Below, in pieces: positions 35,552 through 47,660 of a stretch of 64,000 nt of DNA (its first letter is position 1; every line of letters starts with the position of its first letter). The DNA is from Harmonia axyridis (taxonomy: Eukaryota > Arthropoda > Insecta > Coleoptera > Coccinellidae). The position numbers and the translations under genes are program-made. The notes under the pieces are model-generated. The model was not told the origin of the DNA and ran no database searches. It saw only the letters and a program-made list of their open reading frames with translations. The stretch is taken from NCBI RefSeq assembly GCF_914767665.1, contig NC_059504.1, positions 11,038,501 to 11,102,500 on the forward strand. The letters are read 5' to 3'.

Positions 35552-35829
35552 ATTGACCTTACTTATTCGAAAATGAGGCTGGTGCACCTGTTACGAGCTA
35601 TTATTGATAATTTTTATGGCCGGAATTGGAAGAAATTGATGTGGAGGTTTATTCTCAACAAGACGAAGCTACGTGCCAAACAAGCAACGAAACAATCGCA
35701 ACTTTGCTAGAAAAGTTTCCTGGACGTGTTATGTATCGAAGAGGTGATCACAATTGGCCACTGAGATCTTGTGATTTAACTATATTAGACTATTTTTTAG
35801 GAATCATATGAAGAATAAGGTCTATGCCA

Positions 35830-36413
35830 TAGAGTAATGAACATAGATAGAGGGAGTTTACGAAATTTTTACATGTCGCCAACATGTTTAGATTACGTTG
35901 TCGGATTGTGATAAATTTTCAAATCCACAATTTTACTATATCGTTATGAATGCATATTATATTGAATGAAAGATATTTATTTGAGTGATTCCCGACTAAA
36001 TATGTAAATTTGAATATTTGGAATCCGATATTTTCACTAATTGTCGAATTAATAATAAGCAGAATATTTATTATTTTCTGTATCTACCTGCTGAAATCCA
36101 AGGTGGTAACTTTTGCTCTCCTAGTGTCATCGGTTGTTCCACGTCGTTTGGCGCGCTTGAAGTTTGTTTTCTGAATTTCTGATATATTTAGGTATTTATT
36201 TCAATATATTTTGAGTTAATATGAAACGTTGATTCGCTATGGGACATAAGAAGTGCGTTCTTTGTGGAGAAACTTGCGAATTGACTGAAATATCGTATCA
36301 CTGATATGTTTTCATTTCCGCGCGCTTCATGTCAAATTTGATAGTTCATGTTGGGCACAAAATTTGCTTAGTGAAAATGACATATACTCCTTCTATCTAT
36401 GTTTATTACTTTG
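35830..36413. mobile_element. TIR element 'copy C', reversed relative to A and B
   Basis: Inserted in the DD41D transposase. Inverted ends are AGTAATGAACATAGATAGAG and the inverse of AGTAATAAACATAGATAGAA. The host sequence AGGTCTATGCCA is present on both sides (35818-35829 and 36414-36425) and once in the deduced empty site, so the target duplication is up to 12 bp. On the plus strand at 36239-36304 a short frame starts ATG, reads GHKKCVLCGET…ISYH and stops. The spacing of Cys, Cys and His recalls the start of a THAP zinc finger. The ~580 bp length suggests a non-autonomous derivative. Confidence 0.75.
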
Positions 36414-36680
36414 AGGTCTATGCCAATACTTCACAATCGATTCCAGTCTTTAAATGGAATTCATGAAGTCTTCGAGGACATAGACCGAAAATGTGCAAAT
36501 TGATCATAAAAAGGACATGGTGCTGCAACTGTAGCCATGGCCATTTGGCTCATATCGTTTTCCATCGTAATGGCATACGTTCCTCTTCACAAATAAATAA
36601 ACATCCATTGATTTCTCGAAATATACCCATTTTTCATATCAAAATAAAACAATTATTGGAACACCCTTCATTATGTAAGG

Positions 36681-37508
36681 CATCAGATTGGTCAACACAC
36701 AGGTTCAAATAATCGAAATCTCGATTCAAACCATTACGCCCAATAATACCTTCAAAGTATATCGCAATATCAAATCCAACTGTTCACGAAATATCTAACG
36801 TCTTCATCGTTTCCTGACGATGGTACCATTAGATGATATGGATCCTCAATTAAACGATGAAATGGTAACCGCGAAGGAAGTAATGGACTAATTACATGCT
36901 ATGTTGGTATTATGCATAATACTATTGTTGCTACCTACCTTAATATCCAGCAATTAATGCATTTCTTCAGTTAAACGGTAGGAAATCGTGTACGTCTAGT
37001 CGAGAATTGTTGTTGGGAAGAAGGACGTTCTCGAATGTTCTCCTGAAATTAAAATTAAACACCATTTATCTTTTATTCAGTTTACTTGGGAAAGTCGACC
37101 ATTGTCACGCGAAAAACACTCAAATTTCATCACACATGGAAGATTTGTGGCATGCTGCAGCTTTGTAATGGACTATTTTTTGCGAAATTACGGTATTGCA
37201 TACTTAATGCAATTAGATATTTAAAATTTGAATATACTGGGCTCAATTTTCGCAAATAATTGTGTTTCGAACAACCAGAATGAAATTCTTCATCTAGAAT
37301 TATCATTACTATATTGGATGCTGATCTTGATTCTTGAAGTAAATACTCAGCAAAGGCTGAATCTGCTTATATCTCAATCTTTCGTGTATTCTATTATAAA
37401 GAAAGTTTTAAAAACATTTGGAATAATATTTATAATCTTGAAAAGGACCTGAATGGAAATTTGATAGTTGAATTTCATGATTGAATTTGGATTTTATACG
37501 AGTAGATA
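36681..37508. other. gene-free stretch
   Basis: No gene or repeat recognised between the end of the DD41D element and the deletion-derivative mariner. Confidence 0.4.
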
Positions 37509-38364
37509 ACAGGTCAATTGAAAAGTCCCTGCTCTACCATAGTAAAACACATTTTTTTAGGCAAAATTCGATTTTATTATTCAACATAGTTGCATTCGAA
37601 GGCGATACAGCGATTATAGCGATCTTCCAACTTTTCAATACCATATTTTTAGTACGATTTGTCTTTCGATTCAAAATAGGCATCAGTTTCGGCGATTACA
37701 TCTTCATTGGCGCTAAATTTCTTTCCAGCGAGCATTCTTTTGAGGTCTGATAATAGAAAAAAGTCGCTGGGGGCCAAATTTGGCGAATACGGTGGATGCA
37801 GAAGCAATTCGAAGCCCAATTCATGCAATTATGCCATTGTTTTCATTGATTTGTGACACGGCGCATTTTCTTGATGAAACAGCACCTTTTTTCTCTTCAA
37901 ATGTTTATTAACGATTTCATCTCTTAAACGATCCAATAACGCTATATAATAATCGCTGTTGATGGTCTGGCCCTTTTTGAGGTAATCAATGAATATTATA
38001 CCTTGCGCATCCCAGAATACTGATGTCATAACCTTGCCAGCTGACTGTTGTGTTTTTCCTCGCTTTGGATTCGGTTCATCGTGTGCAGTCCACTCAGCTG
38101 ACTGTCGATTGGACTCCGGATTGAAATGATGGAGCCATGTCACATAACGACGCAAAAATTCAGGTTTATTGCACTTAAACACCTCTTTTTTTCCAAATAA
38201 CAAAAGTAGTTACACTCACAATGCAATATCTCACAAACTAATGGTCGGACTGCTGTCAAAATTTGACACTTATTGTTTGAAGGTTGGTAAAATCAAAAAT
38301 CATATGGATTCAATACTAGCACCACCATCTGTGCATCAGACCGGGGACTTTTCAATTGGCCAAA
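37509..38364 (-). mobile_element. mariner deletion derivative (856 bp)
   Basis: TA-flanked (37507-37508, 38365-38366), with inverted ends CAATTGAAAAGTCCCTG and the inverse of GGCCAATTGAAAAGTCCCCG. Same family as 17760. The N-terminal half of the transposase is deleted. The remaining minus-strand frame (from 38203) reads WLHHFNPESNRQSAEWTAHD, VLFHQENAPCHKSMKTMA and HPPYSP. At the first catalytic site GTGACATGGCTCC replaces a form that is 12 bases longer in the 17760 copy, which removes M-D-E-T and the Asp. The second Asp has become Glu (HQEN). Confidence 0.85.
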
Positions 38365-38366
38365 TA

Positions 38367-39106
38367 TATCATTCATTAATACCTAATAGCTGTTGGATTT
38401 ATTGGTTTAATCTCATACTTTTATTGATACACTAATTGCTTTCTGCATATACATATAGGAAATAGAGTTAATTAACAATACATAGAGTATAATGAATTCT
38501 GAATTGAAATTCAATGGAAGATAACATGATTGATAATTTAAGATCCAAATGTTTGTATACCTATATTTGTGCGATGACATACACAAGAACATAAAAACAA
38601 TTACGTAAAATATCAATATAAATTTCAAAGGAAAGTTGGTACTTAGCCCATCTTCAATCGATGGATAATTGGACATACCTCTTATATGAGGAAATTGTGC
38701 AGAAAATAATAATACTGTAAGGTGTGGATGTGAGAGATCAAAGGTCATCTTGAACACCAAGAATCCTTGATGATGAGCAAAAATTGTCTATTGTTTCAAA
38801 TGTTTAACAATTTAAATAGTGGACAGTAAACACTATTGATAGAAAATAATATACATTAGGTATACATTATATACATTATTTAAGATGGATACGATAAAAT
38901 AGTTGTGAAATGAAAAAAAATTCTGACTTTCCAATATCAAACATTTTTTCAGCTGAACACACGCAGTTTCGGAATAGTTATTCATAAAACAAGTGCAGAA
39001 GGCATTGATATTCTTCCACGAGTTCAAAATTCAAAAACGAGCCACGAAGTGGCGAGTTTTTGAATGAACGAGTGGTAGAATGAGCCTTCTGTACGAGTAT
39101 TATACA
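38367..39106. other. gene-free stretch with a near-palindrome
   Basis: No gene seen. At ~39029-39063 TTCAAAAACGAGCCAC and GTGGCGAGTTTTTGAA form an imperfect hairpin next to the inverted-repeat element at 39107. Confidence 0.4.
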
Positions 39107-39383
39107 TTATTTTCTCTAATTCATTGCATTTTTATTGAAATTAATGAAATATTTCCATAAATATCATTTAGTGATTTTTGCATTGAAAAATGTTGGTTGC
39201 CAGAACTGATCTCTTTAAGGCAAATTGATGAATTGACAGATAAAGCCGTGGCGGAAAGTTTGGAGTACCAACATATAATAATAAAATATAACCATGAAAA
39301 CTGTGCGTTTCTCGCACGATTTTGTTCTACAAGATGTGGAAGAATGAACGGAATAACCACAGAATTAGAGAAAAATAATTTCC
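39107..39383. mobile_element. short inverted-repeat (MITE-like) element
   Basis: ATTATTTTCTCTAATTC at the left and its inverse GAATTAGAGAAAAATAAT near 39362-39381 bound ~275 bp. Overlapping frames on both strands (~80 residues each) show no recognisable domain. Non-autonomous element is the simplest reading. Confidence 0.45.
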
Positions 39384-39957
39384 CGTATATAGCTTGTGCT
39401 AAGATTTATCATTTCAGTCATGAAACATCCATGAGTTCTTAAAGCTAGGAATCATTTTGGAGTTATGGAATTTCAGATATTAGTTCCATTGATGGGCAAA
39501 TAATATAAAATTTCTCATGAAATTTCCAATCCAAAATTTAATCTTTTCTACCATTTCTATATTGACGATTAAGTGTAACCAATTATCTATTGAACACAAT
39601 AACGAAATAGTCTGAAATGAAATAATTCCTAATAAACAATTTCAAGGATTCTTTCATTCGATATTGTACAACCAGGATGTTCATACCAAAGGTATTATTT
39701 CTTAGGTAGACTATCAGAATGAACTTAAGTAATAAACTATTGGACACCAATTGATTACTTCATCGAAATGATTTTCGAAAGATTCAACAAGTATTGAAAG
39801 GCTTTTTATTATGAGGAAAGTACTGTCTGACAAGTCTGGAGCTTTTGAACTCTCGTTCATTCATACTTCCTTTCGTGTCTTTGGAGACCACAGAACTGTA
39901 CCAAATTGTTTATTTCATTTAAATTGAAATCTGATTTTTGGATGTCGGAATTAAGGA

Positions 39958-40690
39958 TTCATCATGCCAAGTAGCTTGACATTTTAACCAACTACTTGAC
40001 TTGAAAATCAAGCTCGTGAAAAATTACCAACTTGAGCTTGACTTACTTGATTTTAGCTATTTATTGCTTGGTTTGATATCGAGCTACTTCATATTACTTG
40101 AGCTTGATATACACGCGTCGCACGGCATATATTTTTGGAATTTCGTGCGCGCTTAGACTAAATAAGGGGATTCCTCGAACGCCGAGAGACTGAAGCATTC
40201 GCCAGTGTGACTTTATTAGTAGTTTTCTCACATTTCTATGAAATATATTGGTAGATTTTAGTAGTTTCAAGAATATCTTTCCAAACTTGGCTTTTTATCG
40301 GAAATTTTAACCACATCATCTTCAGCTCCTGTTGAAAGACAATTTTCCAGAGCTGCTCTCACAGTTACAAAAACCTGCAATAGGTTAGGCGACAAATCTA
40401 TAAGATGCCTCATGTGTCTTAGATCCTGAATGGAAAATTATTGAATTAAAAAAAGCCTGGAGGTTTCTCAATATTAAGAAACTTTATTTTTTATCATTTT
40501 TTATTTTGTTATGATTTATAACTATCTACAATTAAACTGCTGAAAATCAAGTAGCTTGATATGATCCAAGTACTTGATAAATAAATACTTGAATGAGATT
40601 GAAAAAATACTCCTTTACTTGAACTTGACTTGAAATCAAGTCAAGCTCAATCCAAGTAGCTTGAAAATCATGCCAAGCCGTGAATTCCTA
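39958..40690 (+). mobile_element. hAT-family remnant with CTTGA-rich ends
   Basis: A coding trace at ~40318-40435 reads SSAPVERQFSRAALTVTKTC and NRLGDKSIRCLMCLRS, which matches the C-terminal dimerisation region of hAT transposases (…SERLFSxAGxxxTxxRxxL…). On both sides the sequence is dense in CTTGA, CAAGTAGCTTG and CTTGACTTGAAATCAAG words, which behave like subterminal repeats. Borders are approximate (CATGCCAAGTAGCTTG near 39963, CTTGAAAATCATGCCAAG near 40660). The rest of the gene is deleted. Confidence 0.6.
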
Positions 40691-41380
40691 GCCGGAATCG
40701 CTGAATTCTACATCAAAATCATAATTTTCACATTCTTTCAAAGGCAGGCAACCTTTCTGGACAAATTGTGATCCCAACATATTGTCAGATAATATTTCTA
40801 AACCCGTTGATCATATTGTTATTAATATTATTATTAAACCTTGAAGAGTATGGGCCAATAACCCATAAATACAGTATTACAAATAAAAGAAAGAATGCAA
40901 ATATTTTGGAGATGCATATGGTTTCTGGCATTGTTGGAACATCTACATATATTCAAATTTCTAATCAGTATAGAACCTCAAAAATGTATGCTTTCATCAA
41001 AAGCAAGTTGGTTAATGTACAACTCCAGCAGAGTAAGCGAGAGTGAAGAGGTACATGGAAGAATTCAAAAAAGAAATTTTAATCATCAAGTCATCCAACA
41101 ATTTAATATGATATAATAGAATTTGCAATTAACTTCTAGTCATTAAAAGAAAAATCCATATAGGGATGAACACATGTTTGTTCTCGGCAATTTGTGGCAT
41201 TTAGGAAATTAATCTCTGATAATATCTAATATTTGACGAAGGATGAAGATACTCTCACACTGGTACCAAGTACCATGAAAGCACCATTGGTCAAATGTCA
41301 GAATGGCCAGAGGATAGACTCGATACAGGCCCCATAGTCTTAAAACTAGGTTAAAGATTGTGGGGGGCACACAACGAAGC

Positions 41381-41456
41381 TATATACACTTGTCTACCAA
41401 GCAGACTGACAGTGTAGACAGTGTTTCTCCACAGTAACCATCAAACATAAAAACTG
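41381..41456 (+). promoter_or_regulatory. candidate TATA promoter and 46-nt leader exon of the lectin gene
   Basis: CTATATACAC begins at 41380. An arthropod-like initiator (ACAGTG, +1 at ~41411) lies 30 bp downstream. A perfect donor (CTG|GTAAGTG) is at 41457. The lectin start codon at 51278 sits 6 nt after a TTATTACAG acceptor, so that gene needs an upstream leader exon, and this is the best one I see. The link over ~9.8 kb is inferred. Confidence 0.4.
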
Positions 41457-44400
41457 GTAAGTGAAAGAACATCCTCTCGCGTAATCCAACCAAAGATCCA
41501 AATCTCAAAAAAGTTTGAGCTTCATTTCTATTAAAATGCTAATTCGACGTTTTTAATATTTGGGGGGTGTGAACCTTGTGAGGAAATATTGAGTTCTTAT
41601 TTTCTCGGTACGTGTTTGGAAGTTCCTACTGGAAGAATTTAAAACCTGTTTTTCGTTTACAATGGTACAGTTACCGGTGAGGATCTGAAGAGTTATTGGT
41701 TTTATTAAAAGTGTGTTGGTCGGTCGTCAGATGATTGAAGATACAGTTAAGCAACAGTGGCGTGTGTCTGGTGTCCTATCTGTGGCAGTCCTGTGTTGTG
41801 CTAGTCCTATTTCGTTCGTGGATTTTAGGTAGTTTGGAAAATTTTTATTTTGTGAATTATTTGGCCGGAATGAACAAAAAATTATGAGTTCTGAGGAATA
41901 CATCTAATTCATCTTCAAATGACAAATTTAAAAAAAATAAAAAAAAATTTTTGTTATGTACTCTTATCTTTGAGGAGTGACCAAAAAATTTCAATATCAA
42001 GTTTTTCACTAGCACACTTTTCATAAATACCTTAGACAGACCCTAGAAATTTTAATTTTTTAGTTTTTCCAAAAGTGAAACAGAGCGTTAACCCAACCTG
42101 ATACTGACCTCGTTCAACGCTGCTTGACTTGATTTTCTTTTCGATAATTCAATTTAATCGATTCTCTGTGAGTACGTGAAAAGATACATTGTTGTTTTTG
42201 GGATTTGGAAGTTTTCAATGAGAAAAAATTGTTTCTTTAGTGTTACTATTCTCAATAGTAGTTGTATTAGTATTTTTTGAATTATTGAGAAGAAAATTTA
42301 GTGAAAATTATGGAAACATTCGAAAAATATTGCTTATTAATGAAAGTTCAAACCTAATTCGCCAATCTTTTCATCCATCTCCGTTACAGATATATGAAGG
42401 TAAACATTTAAAAACGTATCGAAATTAGTTTTTATTTGATAGGTATTCGAATTGAAACACCTAAATCAAATAAAAAAAAAATTGAAGAATTGATACAGTG
42501 CACTAACTGTATAACTAGATCTGTGTAGATAATGTTTCAATTGCGAACAATTCATGTACAGTAATTATATTTACCAATATCAAGTTTTTTGAATACACAG
42601 TAAAAATAATATTATACTACATTTGTAGTTACCACCCTCTAAACCCCATAATTGGAGAACTTGATAATTGAATGATTCCTTAAATGCTTTTAAAAATTCT
42701 GTGGATCAAAGTGTATTACAAGTTCAGTACTTTATTTATCGAGTATATTTTTTTATATTTCTAGATTGATCCTTTTTTTGAAATTTTTCTCCAAAATTCC
42801 AGGAATTCCAAAAGATATTATAGTTGTGTATCCACACAATTTTCATCTATTCCACTAGAAATACGAACATCGAGAAATAACACAAGAGTTTCACATTCAA
42901 ATGTTGATTAAAAATAATTTAATTCAACTAATACCTATGAATACATAAATTTGTAACATCCCTAAAAGTAGCTACACTCTCCGATCATTTTATACTCACT
43001 GAGACATCTTATCCAACTTTCTCAAGATAATTAACAGTCAAGGTTATAGCGGTTAAGCTCTTGAATAAACGTCCTTGAAATAACTTCAGAACCATTGAAC
43101 GATTGAGATACCTTTAAGAAAGAAATCTGAAAATTAAAACACTTTCACGGATGATTTTGATTCAATGACTAAAATGAATCAGGAAGTGATAAGTTGACCA
43201 AAAATCATACAGCACTGAATTTTATTCTCAAGAAATCTTTTATCTCGACATAATAGGACATATTTTTTTATTTTCTTGAAAATCGAATAATTTGAAATCT
43301 CTACTGTTTTAATAGGGAAAATATCATCTTCTATCAGCCTCCTACTGTCATATTGCAAGCTCATGTATGATTATGTCTTCGAATTGTTACTCAAAATCAT
43401 AATTATACCTTCATATTTACTTGTTAACACCTTCTACTTAAATATTATTTATTTGTTTTCTATATCTTTATTATATACAATTATTTGCATCGCGTAGATG
43501 AGAACATGTTTTATATTATTTATACAGTGAATAATCGAAATTTTATGTAGTCAGATTGTTATTATGGCATGCATAGACATTTTTTGGTTTTCCTTTTCTA
43601 TTTGTCTTGTATCATAATATTGGGGATTACTTTGGACAGTAATCATAAATTCTAACTTAAAAAGAACAGAAATAAAAAGAAAGATAGTACCTATTCATAT
43701 TAATGAATACTGCCTCACTTTTCCTCTTCTTTGTTCACTTTGCTGTTCTCCAATAATATCAACTTTGTTTTTTCTGTTGTTATTTGTTATTCATCATGGA
43801 ACTTTCTCTATTTCTTCTATTAGCAGTCAGGTTAAAGTTTCAAAATCTATTTTCGTAAAGAAGAGAATTGTTATATTTGTATCAATTATTTCTTTGAATA
43901 GGATAAAGTTCTTTAATGGTGCTTTCTAATTACTTAGTTACTCTATGATTATTAGTTCCTTTTCGTACTAACTCTATGGTCTCGGGTTTTCCGGAAATCC
44001 AGTTGACATAAAGATTATGAATGAAAATGATTACCTACATTGTTCATAGTTTAGCAGGAAATTCTCACATCTGCCATTGACCTGCGATTATACGACTAGT
44101 ACCAACCCACTAAAAAAGGAAACTTACGCAATGTAAATTTTCACGAAGTACCTAATCAGTAAAAGTACCAGCATTCAACGGTAAATTATTCTTTTCATAA
44201 ACACACGTACCTATGGATCGTGAATTGTTCAAAGTGTACAATGATTACCTTCCCATTTCGAAATCTACAGATCCAACATTCACGTCAAAGGATGCTGGTT
44301 ATGCTTCAATTGTTTCGCTATTGATGGTTCGACGTATCGCCAAAAATGGTTAAACGTTTTGTGTTTGATTGTTATGGTTTAACGATCTGAGGATGCTGCA

Positions 44401-44684
44401 GCAGAACTGTTCTCACGATCTGCATTCACGTGGGTGTTATATAAGTGCCTGTAGATTGTAGATTACATAAATTCAAATTCGCATTAAATTTAATTGTTGA
44501 ACGATAAATGTACTGCTTCAGATTTCATAGATAGTTCCTTGTTACTCGAAAAATAGCTCCTCAAATCAGGAATAATGTAAAAACTGCATCTCAGCAAAAA
44601 TGGTGCATACCTTTCAGTTTGGAATTGATTGAATGAACTGAAAAAAAGTTTTTATAATCGTATTTACCTAAATTGATTCAATTT
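41457..44684. other. gene-free stretch, inferred first intron of the lectin gene
   Basis: No exon or transposon could be supported. A GT-rich patch at ~41690-41850 differs from its surroundings but has no recognisable product. Confidence 0.4.
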
Positions 44685-45240
44685 TATTATGTTCCTTAAT
44701 TAGAGGTACAAACGAAAATGACAGATTCTTCGGATCATATTAAGAAAAAAAATTCCTATGAACGCTTTGTTTTCGAGATACAGGGTGATAAAATTTGTTC
44801 TTTTTCTGATGTTTTTTCATCATAGCACCTTCAATTTGAAGATTTCCTTAAGTGATATGCTAATTTTGAATGCAAAGGGTGATTTTTTTCTGGTACAGTG
44901 GCCGCGTCTATCATACAGAAAAAAATGTAAAAAGAAATATCAAAAGTCCAGTACTTTCTTTTTGGTTTCTTGTAGTTGCTACAGATTTTGAAAAAAAAAA
45001 TTCAAACAATTCTCTAGTAATCCTCAGGTGAATCCAAATTATTATAAAGATCTAGTTAGTTAGCTGTGATGAATAAATTAATTGAAACATAATAAAATTA
45101 TCATTCTGTAGCGAAGATTAATGAAGAATCGATAACCTGGAAGAAATACCTACATCCATGTTTATACGACTTTTTTCCTCAAAATTATCCAAAGAAACTC
45201 CCATTTTCTTTTGTACCTCCAATTAAGGAACACCCAGTAT
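44685..45240. mobile_element. TIR element, ~550 bp
   Basis: Left end GTTCCTTAATTAGAGGTACA (44691) and right end TGTACCTCCAATTAAGGAAC (45212-45231) are inverse copies, followed by CACCCAGTATA. A related right end occurs at ~61120-61160. Inside lies ATTCCTATGAACGCTTTGTT, which recurs in diverged form near 58770 and 61060. Non-coding. Confidence 0.55.
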
Positions 45241-47504
45241 ATTTACACGAAAAATCTCAACGTGATCGAGTCATCAATATTGGATATTATTTCCGATATT
45301 CTTCCCAAATCTCTCATTTTACATTGTACCTCTAATTTAGGAACAACTTGTATATCATGTAATGAAAGTACTGGCAATATAAAAGCATAAGTCACCTAAA
45401 AGACCTAATTCGTATGAAGAAAAATCGAAAACGATTAAAAACAAAAACATATCCTACGTTTTATATGAGTTTCCCAAACCATAGCATTATCTTTTTATGT
45501 ACTTACTTGATGCTTATGCATTAGGATTGCAAAAAATCTAAAATAGCTGAAATTTTTACATAATCACTCAGATATTACCCTATTTGCATATGCATTTCAG
45601 TTTTGATCAATATCGGACTTGTATAGAACGCGATATATGGAAATCCCGGAAATCTCATCTTTGCGCATCCTCAACGAAAACTCCTTCATCTAAAGATGCT
45701 GAATATTGCATTGGATCATCTACAGCCTAAACTGAATACACACACCAAATTACATTAAAATCGGATAAGAATCATAGAAGTTGAAGCTATTACAATAATG
45801 TGCAGACATACAGACTGACAGACGAACTGCACGAAACCAAAGTCCTCGAAATGCATTTTGCAAGTTGAAAATCGAAGAAGTGATCACAATGTTTCCTCTA
45901 CTTTTGGTAGAAATGGAAGCAAAAGTGATACTGATAATAGAGTTCATTCAGAAAATTTCTATAAAAACACACTACTTTGAAGCACTTGCACTCTTGTTTA
46001 ATTTGACAATTGCATTTGTTCAAGCTGTTATTTCAAATTACGTAATTATTTAACTCTTCATTCACATTAGTCTGTCTATTTCTCGATAAAAAAATAAGCA
46101 TATGTTGTCATAATGAACAACCATTGCACTTTCATGTTTCTAAAGTGAATTGAAAATTACCTAATTCTCCGCTAATCTGAGTTGATGGACTGTGTCATCT
46201 ACGCAACTATGAACATCTTGAAGCTTGTTCTACGGATTGTTAACAACGGTGGTCATTCAACAAACATAATGCGTCTGCCGCAATCGCTATTGGGAAATTT
46301 GGTGATGCATTTATGCACCTTGGCTAATAATTTAACGACCTAACATTCACCCAGTGTATTTTTCGATTTGAAAGTGAATCCACCAAAGCGTTAAGAAAGC
46401 ATTATGAAGATCCTCGCATTCTGTGGATTTGACCATACCCATCTGAGGCTATTGAATCACTGGTATTAATCTCAATGGTACCCATTGGGAAACAGGTAAT
46501 TGGACGAAGGAGAAGATGTTTCTAGAGGTGAAAGTGGAGAAATAACATGTCCCGGAATTTCTTCTTACGGAACCAAATGGATTCAATGGTTAACGCAAAA
46601 AATTTCACTACTGTTTTGCATTATTCAACAACGTACCTTGAGTACTATCTTGAATCAGAATTGAGTGATGGAGTCATGAAAGCCGCCTTCTAAAATTCAA
46701 GTTATTTACTGAACCTTGGTTATTTATTTATTGGAACTCTTCCCCAATTGTAATTCGTATATTTACAACGTCTTCATAATAACCAAGTTCGAGTTTGTTT
46801 TGAGAAGAATATATGATTGCAGTTTCGAAAAAATTCATGAAAATAATCCTGATAATCATCTAGTTATATGGGAATGACTTGATTTGCTCGCCGAAGGGGC
46901 TCCGCCTCTTGGACCCTGTCACTATACCGGTAGATCCCTCACTGGGAATCCATCAAGAAAAAATTTTTTTTCGGACACCCAGGATCGTGACGATCCACCC
47001 GGTATACTCGTCTGATTCTCGGAGGGGTACTCCATATGACTTTTTTTCCTAGGACCTAGCGTTTGGCCCCTGCCTATATAAAAATATTTGATGCAAACAA
47101 CTTTTCATTATGATAAAAGTGGTTGAAAGAAAGAGTATCAGAATTTCTATCATTAAAGAAAACATCAAACCTCAAATATCGAGATAATAACTAATCGAAT
47201 ATGAGATTGTGACCCTCAGTAGATTTTTCGTCGTGGTACTTTCAAATTGCCCACAGAGAAATGAGACTTGAATGTCAAAATAATCCGCAACACCCCGTAT
47301 ACTCGAAAACCGCGAGGAAAATCGAAGTTTGGAAGTTTTCCTGGGGCTTTGAGACGATTTCGAGGGAGGTCTTATTCTTGTAATTTTTGCTCTAGATGGT
47401 CCCGTTTAGGCTGTGATTTTGTGTACCAACATACCTGGATTCTTTGCGGAAGGGCTATATCTATATAAGATGTGATACTATTCAAAATAGGTATTATGGC
47501 AACA

Positions 47505-47660
47505 CTGTGTATTATCTTCTGACATTTGTTATAACATTTATGTAGGTTATTCATAATAATCATGCAAAAATACACTCTTCAACAACGTTTAGAAATTACT
47601 TCATCAAAATCATTGCTCAAATTTGGGATGAATTCATGGACAACATTATTCTAATTGAAT
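47505..47660 (+). repeat. dispersed repeat, copy 1 (possible transposase start)
   Basis: GGCAACACTGTGTA … GACATTTGTTATAACATTTA … ATTCATGGACAACATTATTC matches 50422-50610 in the same order. An ATG at 47562 opens a short frame MQKYTLQQRLEI, which resembles the first residues of some Tc1/mariner-type transposases, but the frame soon fails. Probably the 5' part of a decayed element. Confidence 0.4.

Larger units (their letters stand above)
34690..36680 (+). mobile_element. DD41D Tc1/mariner-type element split by two insertions
   Basis: Decayed transposase pieces in order: helix-turn-helix part (GHREASSRPAIVKLMEKLEL, 34735), HQKDLDFHGKIIFSNEVQFY (35047), FENEAGAPVT (~35568), YSQQDEATCQTSNETIATLL and HNWPLRSCDLTILDYFLG (35650-35805), then CSHGHLAHIVFHRNGIRSSS (~36535). 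The second and third Asp are 41 residues apart. The first Asp is replaced (SNE for SDE). A LINE piece (35293-35551) and TIR element copy C (35830-36413) interrupt it. The right end is near 36665 (GGAACACCCTTCA). The left end is not resolved. Confidence 0.75.
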
